The translations under genes and the position numbers were made by a program. Shown one piece after another: positions 6,607 to 14,591 of a stretch of DNA of 15,083 nucleotides (the first letter of the stretch is position 1; each line of letters opens with the position of its first letter). The notes beneath the pieces were generated by a model. It saw nothing but the letters and a program-made list of their open reading frames with translations, had not been told where the DNA came from and did not search any database. Source of the DNA: a bacterium (GTDB lineage: Bacteria > Pseudomonadota > Gammaproteobacteria > Burkholderiales > Methylophilaceae); contig DAIDAS010000230.1 of NCBI GenBank assembly GCA_027310505.1, positions 1-15,083 on the forward strand, given 5' to 3'.

Positions 6607-7089
6607 ATGTCGCAACTCGATGATGTTTCCAATAATCTATCGCCTGCCGATCGCCAGATCATTGACGAAGAGCACGAGCGGCTGGAACAGTTTCTGCACG
6701 ATCTGCGGGATACCTGCGAGAATTTCAGTGCCCATGGCAACTGTTATCACTGTAGCCGGGCTCAAGTGGCCACGTGCCAGGGGCGGCTGACTTCTTTCTT
6801 TTACGATTTTCTCGACCTCGTTGCCGAGCATTTCGAAAACGAAGAAAGAATCATGAGCAACACCCTGCTGATTGCTGACGACGACCAGTATTTCCGCCAG
6901 CATCAGGCAGAACACGCCAGATTGATCCGCGAAGTGCGCGAACTCATGTATGAATCGGCCGTGTTCAGCAACCAGGGCAATCCCTCCGAAGCTATCCGCC
7001 GTCTGTTTCTCAAGATTTCAGAAATGTTCGGTGAGCACGCGCACGCCTTCGACAGCGCGTTCCTGGGTGAGAAAACGAACCATTTCTGA
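6607..7089 (+). CDS. Hemerythrin-like di-iron protein with an extra cysteine cluster
   Basis: A 160-residue soluble protein with the seven di-iron ligands of hemerythrin in the right order and spacing: H23 on the first helix, H75 and E79 (HxxxE), H99 and H103 (HxxxH), H144 and D149. Bacterial hemerythrins bind oxygen reversibly and act as oxygen carriers, stores or sensors. Unusually, H23 and H75 are 52 residues apart, longer than in classical hemerythrin. The extra loop holds four cysteines, C37, C46, C49 and C57, with two histidines nearby (SAHGNCYHCS). These could bind a metal or respond to redox state. ATG 6607 was chosen because the domain starts just after it; the frame stays open upstream to 6478, but that part is not conserved-looking and overlaps the spacer with greB. 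The ribosome site is weak. The glycerate kinase gene begins 28 bases after its stop. Alternative: an iron-handling or NO-responding protein of the wider HHE family. Confidence 0.85.
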   Translation: MSQLDDVSNNLSPADRQIIDEEHERLEQFLHDLRDTCENFSAHGNCYHCSRAQVATCQGRLTSFFYDFLDLVAEHFENEERIMSNTLLIADDDQYFRQHQAEHARLIREVRELMYESAVFSNQGNPSEAIRRLFLKISEMFGEHAHAFDSAFLGEKTNHF

Positions 7090-7104
7090 TTCGGTGACTT
7101 CGCC

Positions 7105-7111
7105 GGTGGGG
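7105..7111 (+). promoter_or_regulatory. Ribosome binding site deciding the TTG start of glycerate kinase
   Basis: GGTGGGG lies 6 bases upstream of TTG 7118. It is the only Shine-Dalgarno-like run near the conserved start of the protein and supports TTG over the GTG codons at 7094 and 7106. Confidence 0.6.
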
Positions 7112-7117
7112 TCTTCG

Positions 7118-8230
7118 TTGCATGTCCTGGTTGCCCCGGATGCGTTCAAGGGGTCGCTTACCGCACAACAGGCCGCCGCTGCAATTCGCGCGGGCGTGAT
7201 ACGGGCATGGCCGGATGCCGCCATTGCCTGCCTGCCAATCGCCGATGGCGGCGAGGGCACGCTTGATGTCATTTTACAAGCGCGATCCGGGGAACGGCGC
7301 TCGGCGCGCGTGAGCGATGCGGCGGGCGAGCCGCTCATGGCTGACTATGGCGTGCTGCCGGATGGGACGGCGGTTATCGAAGTGGCCCGTGTCGTCGGTT
7401 TTACGCAGCCCGGAATCGCCGCAGTTCCCTTGACGGACAGGACGACCGGCGGAGTGGGCGAGTTGCTGCGGCATTGCCTGGATCAAGGCCTGCGCCGTTT
7501 CGTTATCGGGCTGGGCGGCAGCAGTACGAACGATGGTGGCATGGGCATGCTGGCAGCGCTGGGCATGCGGCTATCCGGGCCCCGCGGCCAGATTGAATCG
7601 GTCGATTGGTCAGGCCTCGACCCTCGCCTTCCGGAATGCCATATCCTGCTGGTGACGGATGTCGACAACCCCTTGTGCGGTGAGCAGGGGGCCTCGCACA
7701 TCTATGGCCCGCAAAAAGGGGCGGGGCCGGAGGAAGTTCTGGCGCTGGACACCCGTTTGCGCCGCTTTTCGCAACTGGCGGATGCGGCCCTGGCGAATGC
7801 GCCAGGCACGGGGGCGGCCGGGGGGTTGGGGTATGCACTGCAGTATCTCGGTGGTGAATATCGTGCTGGCGCCGAGGTGCTGCTTGATCTGCTGGGTTTC
7901 GATGCGGCCCTCAAAGAGGCCGACTGGGTAATCACCGGCGAAGGGCGTAGCGACCTTCAAACGCTGCATGGCAAGGCCCCGTGCATTGCAGCGCAGCATG
8001 CGCGTGCTGCCGGGGTGCGGGTCGCGTTGCTTTCCGGCAGCATCGACCCGGCATCGGATGGCAGGCTGGCAACACTCTTCGAGCCAAGGCTGGCGATGAC
8101 GGATACTTTCACGACCGAGCAGGCCATACGCGATCCAGCCCTCTGCCTGGAGCGCGCTGCCTGTTGGATGTGCGAAAGAATATCCCAGGTAAATAGCGGG
8201 ACATTTATTCAACAAACCCAACTGGAGTAA
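7118..8230 (+). CDS. Glycerate 2-kinase (GarK/GlxK family)
   Basis: A 370-residue cytoplasmic kinase that phosphorylates D-glycerate with ATP, giving 2-phosphoglycerate for glycolysis and serine metabolism. Family signatures are clear: HVLVAPDAFKGSLTAQ at the very start, CLPIADGGEGTLDV, VIEVARVVGFTQ, the glycine-rich FVIGLGGSSTNDGGMGML, YGPQKGAGPEEV, and near the end WVITGEGRSDLQTLHGKAP with LLSGSID. Length agrees with the family. The family normally begins M-K-x-V-x-AP; the codon matching that methionine is TTG at 7118, preceded by a GGTGGGG ribosome site. The frame remains open to about 6950, but that stretch overlaps the hemerythrin gene in another frame and is not conserved-looking. The gene lies between a hemerythrin gene and a c-di-GMP gene, without glycolate, glyoxylate or tartronate genes beside it, so its metabolic source of glycerate is not shown here. 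Confidence 0.93.
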   Translation: MHVLVAPDAFKGSLTAQQAAAAIRAGVIRAWPDAAIACLPIADGGEGTLDVILQARSGERRSARVSDAAGEPLMADYGVLPDGTAVIEVARVVGFTQPGIAAVPLTDRTTGGVGELLRHCLDQGLRRFVIGLGGSSTNDGGMGMLAALGMRLSGPRGQIESVDWSGLDPRLPECHILLVTDVDNPLCGEQGASHIYGPQKGAGPEEVLALDTRLRRFSQLADAALANAPGTGAAGGLGYALQYLGGEYRAGAEVLLDLLGFDAALKEADWVITGEGRSDLQTLHGKAPCIAAQHARAAGVRVALLSGSIDPASDGRLATLFEPRLAMTDTFTTEQAIRDPALCLERAACWMCERISQVNSGTFIQQTQLE

Positions 8231-8267
8231 TATCGTTGCATCGTCCGTCTTTGTATAAGGGGATCAG

Positions 8268-10889
8268 ATGTCACTCTTCAGATTCAGGTTGGGTTCGGCG
8301 GCGCTTTGGACCAGTCTGGTTTACCTGCTGCTTGCTGGAGGATGGCTCTATTCCTCGGAGCGGTGGCTGGAAGCGCTGGCCGGGGGGCGGTTCAGCAGGC
8401 TCACGCTGGATACCGTATACCTGCTTGTCCCTGCAGTGCTGCTGTATGTGTTGCTGCGCTTGTTCGAGTGGCGCCATGAGGCGCTTACCCGGCACTATGT
8501 TTATCTCGGCAAGTATACCAACGACATTGTTTTCCTCCTGGATCATAAAGGGCGCGTGGTCGAGTGCAATGAACATGCGCTGACGGCCTATGGATACCCC
8601 CGCGCGGAAATGCTCGCCATGCACGGCAGCGATCTTCGCATCGAGAAAGAACGGGCGACCTTCGGCGAGGATTGGCGGCGGCAGGGCAATATGGATGGCC
8701 TTACCTACGAAACCGTGCATCGCCGCAAGGATGGTTCCAGCTTCCCGGTCGAGGTCAGCGCGCGGCCGATCAAGGTGCGCGGGCGTGAGTTGCGCCAGAT
8801 CATCATTCGCGATATTACCGAGCGCAAGCAGGCGGAGCAGGCGCTCCGTGCCAGCGAGGAAAAATTCCGCCGCATCATGGAAACCACGCCGGTCGGCAGC
8901 TATGTGATCCAGGATCTCATCTTCAAGTACGTCAACCCGGCCATGGCGCAGATGTTCGGCTATACGCCCGACGAGATCATCGATCGGCTGGGGCCCCCGG
9001 AACTCGTGGTGCCTGAAGAGCGCGAGCGCATTTCCAGGAATCTGACCGAACGGGCGCATGGCGTCCCGGGGCATCCCTATGAGGTCAAATCCCTGCGCAA
9101 GGACGGATCCAGCTTCGATAGCCTGGTGTGGGGCATCGACTTTGAATACGAGGGGCGCCCCGCCTCGGTCGGGACATTGATCGACATCAGCGAACGCAAG
9201 CACGCGGAGACCGATCTGCGCAAACTGTGGCGCGCCATCGAGCAGAACCCCAGTACCGTCATCATCACCAATCGCAAGGGCATCATCGAATACGTCAACC
9301 CGCGTTTCAGCGAAACCACCGGATACACGCGTGAAGAGGTCGTCGGGAAATATGCGCGCATGCTCAAATCGCGCTTTACCTCGGAACAGGAGTTCCGGCA
9401 GATGTGGAAGACCATCGCCGGTGGGCAAACCTGGCGCGGCGAATTCAAGAACACGCGCAAGGATGGATCTCTGTTCTGGGAATCCGCCATTATTTCGCCG
9501 GTACTCGACGAGCGGGGCAAGATCAGCCATTTCATCGCGCTCAAGGATGACATTACCGACCAGAAGACGGCTACCGAGCGTATCGAGTACCTGTCCCATT
9601 TCGACACCCTGACCGGCCTGCCCAATCAGGAGGTGCTGCGTGACCGGCTGCAGCAGGCCATCGCCGTTGCGCAGCGTAACCAGGAGGAAGTGGCGGTACT
9701 GTTCTTCGACCTCGACCGTTTCAAATACATCAACGACGCGCTTGGCCATGCCATCGGCGACCGCCTGTTGCAGGAGCTAGCCCTGCGGCTCAAGCAATCT
9801 TGCCGTCTTGCTGACACCCTGGCGCGGATGAGTGCGGATGAGTTCGTCGTGGTGTTGCCTGAAACCGGCCCCACCGGCGTTGCGCATGTGGTGCAGAAGC
9901 TGATGAAACTGATGGAGCAGCCGTTTAATGTCAAGGAGCAGCGGATTACCTTCACCGCCAGTATCGGCATCAGCCTGTTCCCAAGTGATGGCCACGATCC
10001 CGATACTCTGCTGCGCAATGCCGATACGGCCATGCATCACGCCAAGGCGCAGGGTGGCAACAGTTACCAGTTCTTCACGGCCAGCATGAATGTCTCCGTC
10101 TTGCAGCATATGACGGTGGAGCACGAACTGCGGCGCGCCCTCGAGCTTGGCGAACTGGAGGTGTTCTTTCAACCCCAAGTTAGATTGTCGGATGGCGTCA
10201 TCAGCGGGGCGGAAGCGCTGGTGCGCTGGCGTCATCCACAACGCGGCATGGTGGCGCCGTCAGAGTTCATCCCCATCGCTGAAGAAAGTGGCCTGATCAT
10301 TGAACTCGGCGAGTGGGTGCTGCATGAGGCGTGCCGTCAGGCCAAGGCCTGGCAGGATTCCGGTCTGCCGGCGATTACCGTCGCCGTGAATCTTTCGGCC
10401 GTGCAGTTCCGGCGCCGCAATGTACTGCAGCAGGTGCGCGATGCCCTGGATAAATCAGGCCTGGAGCCGCGCTGGCTGGAACTGGAGCTGACTGAAAGCG
10501 TGATCCTGCAGGATGCTGACGTGGTGCTGGACAAGGTCAAGCAACTGGGCGCCATCGGGGTGACGGTTTCCATCGATGATTTCGGCACCGGCTATTCATC
10601 GCTCAGCTACCTGTGCAAGTTTCCCCTCGACAAACTTAAAATCGACCAATCGTTCGTCCGCGATATGCTGACCAGCAGCGACAACGCGGAGATTGTGCGT
10701 ACCATCGTCGGCATGGCCCATAACCTTCGCCTGGAAGTCCTGGCCGAAGGGGTGGAAACCATTGCGCAGTTTGATTTCCTGCGGGATCTGGGTTGCGACC
10801 AGATGCAGGGCTATTACTGTGCAAAGCCGATGCCGGCGGCGGATTTCGCGCACCTGCTAGGCCAGAATTGCCCGTTGCCGCAGTTGTAG
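8268..10889 (+). CDS. Membrane PAS3-GGDEF(degenerate)-EAL cyclic di-GMP phosphodiesterase
   Basis: An 873-residue signalling protein. Two hydrophobic segments (about 11-30 and 44-63) anchor it in the membrane. Three PAS domains follow (about 75-190, 200-315, 320-440), each ending in a linker of the DITERK type (IIRDITERK, LIDISERK, LKDDITDQK). The GGDEF domain (about 445-605) has SADEF at 522-526 in place of GGDEF, with an RLAD I-site before it, so cyclase activity is unlikely; it may bind GTP or c-di-GMP as a regulator. The EAL domain (about 625-867) looks complete: E649-A-L, N708, E743, D770-D771 in DDFGTGYSS, K791, E827 in EGVET and Q847. It should cleave c-di-GMP to pGpG. AAGGGGA lies 4 bases before the ATG. 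It follows glycerate kinase by 37 bases without a terminator. The input sensed by the PAS domains is unknown. Confidence 0.95.
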   Translation: MSLFRFRLGSAALWTSLVYLLLAGGWLYSSERWLEALAGGRFSRLTLDTVYLLVPAVLLYVLLRLFEWRHEALTRHYVYLGKYTNDIVFLLDHKGRVVECNEHALTAYGYPRAEMLAMHGSDLRIEKERATFGEDWRRQGNMDGLTYETVHRRKDGSSFPVEVSARPIKVRGRELRQIIIRDITERKQAEQALRASEEKFRRIMETTPVGSYVIQDLIFKYVNPAMAQMFGYTPDEIIDRLGPPELVVPEERERISRNLTERAHGVPGHPYEVKSLRKDGSSFDSLVWGIDFEYEGRPASVGTLIDISERKHAETDLRKLWRAIEQNPSTVIITNRKGIIEYVNPRFSETTGYTREEVVGKYARMLKSRFTSEQEFRQMWKTIAGGQTWRGEFKNTRKDGSLFWESAIISPVLDERGKISHFIALKDDITDQKTATERIEYLSHFDTLTGLPNQEVLRDRLQQAIAVAQRNQEEVAVLFFDLDRFKYINDALGHAIGDRLLQELALRLKQSCRLADTLARMSADEFVVVLPETGPTGVAHVVQKLMKLMEQPFNVKEQRITFTASIGISLFPSDGHDPDTLLRNADTAMHHAKAQGGNSYQFFTASMNVSVLQHMTVEHELRRALELGELEVFFQPQVRLSDGVISGAEALVRWRHPQRGMVAPSEFIPIAEESGLIIELGEWVLHEACRQAKAWQDSGLPAITVAVNLSAVQFRRRNVLQQVRDALDKSGLEPRWLELELTESVILQDADVVLDKVKQLGAIGVTVSIDDFGTGYSSLSYLCKFPLDKLKIDQSFVRDMLTSSDNAEIVRTIVGMAHNLRLEVLAEGVETIAQFDFLRDLGCDQMQGYYCAKPMPAADFAHLLGQNCPLPQL

Positions 10890-10919
10890 CCTGCTTGTTC
10901 CTGCCGATGCCGGAACGGG

Positions 10920-10925
10920 TACAAT
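10920..10925 (+). promoter_or_regulatory. Possible -10 box immediately before the AddB-like gene
   Basis: TACAAT ends 7 bases before ATG 10933, which would place the transcription start at or next to the start codon. No ribosome site precedes the ATG, so a leaderless message is possible. The -35 candidate (TTGTTC, 10895-10900) is spaced too far, at 19 bases. Confidence 0.35.
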
Positions 10926-10932
10926 CGCCTCC

Positions 10933-13641
10933 ATGATGTCTTCCTCGCCCATCGTGCTCTGTTCAACCGTCCGCTTGGTACGCAGCTTGCGGCTTGCCCA
11001 CAGCCGGAGCCAGCTTGCGCAGGGTGCCGTACGCTGGGAACCGTTGCCGGCCATGACATTGAAGCAATGGCTGGAAGATGTGCTGGGTGAGGCACTATTA
11101 TGTGGCGAGATCAAGTCGGCAAGCGCCCCATCGCTGGTGTTGGGGGGGATGCAGGAGCGTATTCTGTGGGAACGCGCCATCGAATCCTGTTTGACCGGTG
11201 ATCTGGTGGACGCGCTGTTTGATCGTGCCGGGATGGCCGCCGCCGCGATGGAGGCCAACCGCTTGGTAATCGAATGGAGAATCGGGCTATCCGGGGGCGA
11301 ACATACCGAAGAAACGTCGCAGTTTCTGCGCTGGCGCGAGGCTTACCGTAAGCTCTGCGCCAAAGCGAACTGGCTGGAACCGGTGCGTTATTTCGAGTGG
11401 CAGATCGAACAGCTGGCAGCGGGGAGCGGGCGCCTGCCGCAGCAACTTTGCCTGGCCGGTTTCGACCGCCTGAGCCCGCAGGAATCGCGCCTGTTCGAGG
11501 TGTTGGCGGCACGCGGCGTGGTTGTCGTGCCTTGGCGTAGCGGGCTAGATCAATCGGCGCCTGCCGTGCAGGTGATGCTGGCCGATGCGGATGCCGAATG
11601 CCGTGCTGCTGTCTCCTGGGCGCAGCGGCAACTGGCGCAAAATCCTCAGGCGCGCATCGCCATCGTGGCACCGGAATTAGGTGCGATCCGCGCCAGACTT
11701 GCCGCAATGCTGGATGACGTGCTGCACCCGGAGGCAATCGTGCCCGCCGCTGCGGAAATGCCGCGCTGTTACGATTTTTCGCTAGGCGCGCCGCTCGCTG
11801 CGCAAACGGTGATTGCCACTGCGCTGGGGTTGCTGCGCACCATCGCCGGCCGTCGACGCGTGGAGCAGGAAGTCTTTGGCGTGCTGCTGTTGCAGCCATA
11901 CTGGTCAGCCGGTGTGCGCGAAGCCGATGGGCGGGCGCAATTGGAGGCGGCAATCCGCGCTGATCTGCCGGCTGTCATCACGCTCGACCGGCTGGCACGA
12001 TACACCCGCAAACAGGCCGAACGCGGCTTGGGGGTCGACCAACTGGCCGATCACCTTGAAGCCATGTTGCAGGTGCATTCCCGGCAGCCTGCCCGGCAAT
12101 TGCCGTCTGCCTGGGCGGTCTCGTTCCGCATGCTGCTGGGCGTCGCCGGATGGCCGGGCGAACGTGGCCTGTCCAGTCATGAATTCCAGGCGCGGCAGAC
12201 ATTCTCCGAGGTGCTGGAAAGCCTGTCGCAACTTGATACCTTGTTGGGCGTGGTGGTCATGGACGAAGCCTTGCGTCGGTTCAACCAGGCTTGCTCCGAG
12301 CAGATTTTCCAGCCGCGAACCGAGGGCGATCCATCCTTGCAGGTGATGGGCATGCTGGAGGCAGCGGGGGCGCCGCTGGATGCCCTGTGGGTGATGGGTA
12401 TGAATGACCACGTGTGGCCGCCGCCTGCGCGGCCCAACCCTTTGCTACCTGCCGCGGCCCAGCGAGCAGCCCGCGCACCGAATGCCGATGCGGCGGTGCA
12501 GGCCGATTTTTCCCGTGCCATCCATGAACGCCTGCTGCGCAGCGCGCCCCAAGTGGTATTCAGCTACGCTCATGCCGAGGGCGGTCGTGAATTAAGGCCA
12601 AATCCTCTTGTTGCAGGGCTGCCATCCCTGCCGGGCGAAGTGGAACTCGCGGCTACGCTGGCGGAGATGCTCGCTGCCAACCCGGTCAGCGCGATCTCGC
12701 AGGAGAATGACCACCTGGCGCCGCCAGCCATCGAGGGCGAGCGTATTCCCGGTGGGGCTGGGCTGCTCAAGGCGCAAGCGGTTTGCCCGGCTTGGGCGTA
12801 TTACCAGTTCCGTCTGGGCGCACGTGCGCTGGACGTGCCGGTAGAAGGGCTGGATGCCGCCGGACGCGGCAGCCTGCTGCATGCCGCCCTGGAACGCTTC
12901 TGGCAAGGGCGTGGTTCGGCCACGCTGGCGGAAATGTCGGATGAAGCCCTCGCGGCGGCCGTGGCCGAAGCTGTAGCGCAGGCACTGGAAGCCTTCAACG
13001 CTGCGCGCGAGGAACCGCTGCCACCTGGATTTACGGCGCTGGAAGGCGGCCGGTTGCGGCAACTGGTTTTATCCTGGCTCAATTTCGAAAAAACCCGCAC
13101 GGCGCCTTTCGAGGTAGAGGCCTGCGAGCGGGAAGTGCGGTTGGAAATCGAAGGCATTGCCGTGCGACTGGTGATCGATCGCATCGATGCTTTGGACGAT
13201 GGCCAGTTAGTGATCATCGATTACAAAACCGGTGCTACCGTGGACTACAAAAACTGGGCGCAGGCGCGTATCACTGAGCCGCAACTGCCGATCTATGCAT
13301 CGCTGGCGCTGGCTGGGGAGCAAGTGGCAGCGGTGGCCTTTGCCAAGGTCCGCAGCGACGATGCCAGGTTCAGCGGTATTGCGGCCGAAGAGGCGCTGCT
13401 TCCGGGTGTGCTCGGTTTGGCGCAGGACAAGGCGCGCAAGGATTTTTCGGTTGAACAATTCCCCGATTGGCCCGCACTGCTGGCGCACTGGCAGTCCAGC
13501 GTGCAGGCCATCGCCCGCGAGGTGCGCTCTGGCGAGGCTGCGGTGCGCTTCAGCGATGAAAAAGACCTGGAATACTGTGAAGTGAAGCCGTTGTTGCGGT
13601 TGCCGGAACGCAAGCTGCTGTTCGAGCGCGAAAGCGGCTGA
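10933..13641 (+). CDS. AddB-like PD-(D/E)XK nuclease, probable DNA repair protein
   Basis: A 902-residue protein matching, by my recollection, the roughly 900-residue 'probable DNA repair protein' family related to AddB, the inactive-helicase and nuclease subunit of AddAB end resection. The N-terminal two-thirds is a helicase-like scaffold without a Walker A motif. It includes the family-typical LQVMGMLEAAGAPLDALWV and the MNDHVWPPPARPNPLLP segment. The C-terminal nuclease domain (about 610-890) has H650 (LLHAALERFW), D749 in VIDRID, D763-Y-K765 in IIDYKTG and Q784, the RecB-type active-site set. AddB nucleases wrap this domain with an Fe-S cluster held by one early and three late cysteines. 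Here C618 and C882 are present, but the flanking late positions are L879 and L888. No addA-like helicase gene is next to it in this window. The first in-frame ATG pair lacks a ribosome site. It is convergent with the broken gene, 11 bases apart. Confidence 0.88.
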   Translation: MMSSSPIVLCSTVRLVRSLRLAHSRSQLAQGAVRWEPLPAMTLKQWLEDVLGEALLCGEIKSASAPSLVLGGMQERILWERAIESCLTGDLVDALFDRAGMAAAAMEANRLVIEWRIGLSGGEHTEETSQFLRWREAYRKLCAKANWLEPVRYFEWQIEQLAAGSGRLPQQLCLAGFDRLSPQESRLFEVLAARGVVVVPWRSGLDQSAPAVQVMLADADAECRAAVSWAQRQLAQNPQARIAIVAPELGAIRARLAAMLDDVLHPEAIVPAAAEMPRCYDFSLGAPLAAQTVIATALGLLRTIAGRRRVEQEVFGVLLLQPYWSAGVREADGRAQLEAAIRADLPAVITLDRLARYTRKQAERGLGVDQLADHLEAMLQVHSRQPARQLPSAWAVSFRMLLGVAGWPGERGLSSHEFQARQTFSEVLESLSQLDTLLGVVVMDEALRRFNQACSEQIFQPRTEGDPSLQVMGMLEAAGAPLDALWVMGMNDHVWPPPARPNPLLPAAAQRAARAPNADAAVQADFSRAIHERLLRSAPQVVFSYAHAEGGRELRPNPLVAGLPSLPGEVELAATLAEMLAANPVSAISQENDHLAPPAIEGERIPGGAGLLKAQAVCPAWAYYQFRLGARALDVPVEGLDAAGRGSLLHAALERFWQGRGSATLAEMSDEALAAAVAEAVAQALEAFNAAREEPLPPGFTALEGGRLRQLVLSWLNFEKTRTAPFEVEACEREVRLEIEGIAVRLVIDRIDALDDGQLVIIDYKTGATVDYKNWAQARITEPQLPIYASLALAGEQVAAVAFAKVRSDDARFSGIAAEEALLPGVLGLAQDKARKDFSVEQFPDWPALLAHWQSSVQAIAREVRSGEAAVRFSDEKDLEYCEVKPLLRLPERKLLFERESG

Positions 13642-13652
13642 AGCCAGATGGC

Positions 13653-14586
13653 CTAGCGTTCGTGTCCGTGGTCATTGCCCGGCGGGGTGATGTCCGTAGC
13701 AGCCTCTGACTGCTTTGCGTAATTCTCTTGCAAGCGGCGCAACACCACCTCGCGCTGTTCGTCCGGTAGCCGTCCCACGGCTTGCAGCAATTGCGGCGGG
13801 ATCGGATATACCGGCTTTGGCGGTTCGGCATGGATGGTTCTGGGCATCACCTCCAGCCTGGGCCTTCCCCGCGCCAGTACCCATGCGTTGGCATAGTCGT
13901 TCCATGCGCGGTCTGTCCCAAAATCCGGACACTTGAAGACCGTAACCAGCGTGGGATACTCGGTTTCAAGCGCCCAGTTGACCCGGCTGACGTCAACCGA
14001 GGTCAACCCCAGCCTTTCCGCCATCCTGCCGGTAAACGTCTGTTTGGCGGCCTGTTTCAGCGAGGCCCCCTCATGATGGGCGTTCATGAACTGTAGCCAG
14101 TTGGTGCCAAAGTTGACTGCCGCCCAGTTGTCGATGATCTGGTTGATGCCAACGCCATGGCCGTGAAATTTTTTACCGCAGACAGGAACACCTCGGTGCC
14201 GCTGCCGTATTTCTCACGATACTGCACGGTCTGGATCAGAAAGGTCATGCCGCTTTTCGGCAGCACGGCGGCATCGATTTTGTGCGATTCGCTGGGGAAG
14301 TAGGTTACGTGTGACTTATCTCCCTTGAGCGCCGGCGCATCGAACCTCATCCAGTCCGAAAAGTCGCGCACCGGTTTCAATGGGGGCAGCTGCGTTCCGC
14401 CGCCCAGCAAGGTGGCGTAGGCATGCCATTCGCTCGGCCCGGTTGCGGCTTGTTCCGCAACGCATCGACACGCGCATGGGCGTGTCGCAGGTTCATGTCC
14501 CAGCTGCCCTCCGCGAAGTCTTCGGCGATGTCGGCTGCCGAAATCGGGGCGTGGGGATCGGGTCGCCAAGGGCGCTGATCGGCCAT
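13653..14586 (-). pseudogene. Unrecognised soluble protein gene split by two one-base frameshifts
   Basis: Three consecutive minus-strand frames read as one protein of about 310 residues that I do not recognise. The first part starts at ATG 14586 (MADQRPWRPDPHAP...) and runs to NKPQPG. A shift at the GGGCC run (14436-14442) leads to the second part, PSEWHAYATLLGGG to FLSAVK. A shift at the six-A run (14174-14169) leads to the third part, FHGHGVGINQIIDNW to NDHGHER. Each repair needs exactly one extra base in a short homopolymer, so a sequencing or assembly error is as likely as true decay. No signal peptide, membrane segment or known catalytic motif was seen; the sequence is rich in W, H and Y, and the tail is proline- and glutamine-rich. 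It starts within about 6 bases of the end of the FNT channel gene (a GTG at 14595 even overlaps that stop), which suggests co-expression with it. Confidence 0.7.
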
Positions 14587-14591
14587 CTGAA

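Noticed and set aside
8271..9749. A 492-codon open frame on the minus strand opposite the PAS-GGDEF-EAL gene
   Set aside because: It lies wholly antisense to a gene with clear PAS and GGDEF motifs, shows no recognisable domain and has composition expected from a codon-phase shadow in GC-rich DNA.
11111..11953. A 280-codon minus-strand open frame inside the AddB-like gene
   Set aside because: Proline- and arginine-rich antisense shadow with no domain; the plus-strand gene explains the region.
13628..13660. Possible bidirectional terminator between the AddB-like gene and the broken gene
   Set aside because: GGCTGAAGCC offers only a four-base stem with a two-base loop and there is no T run on either side.
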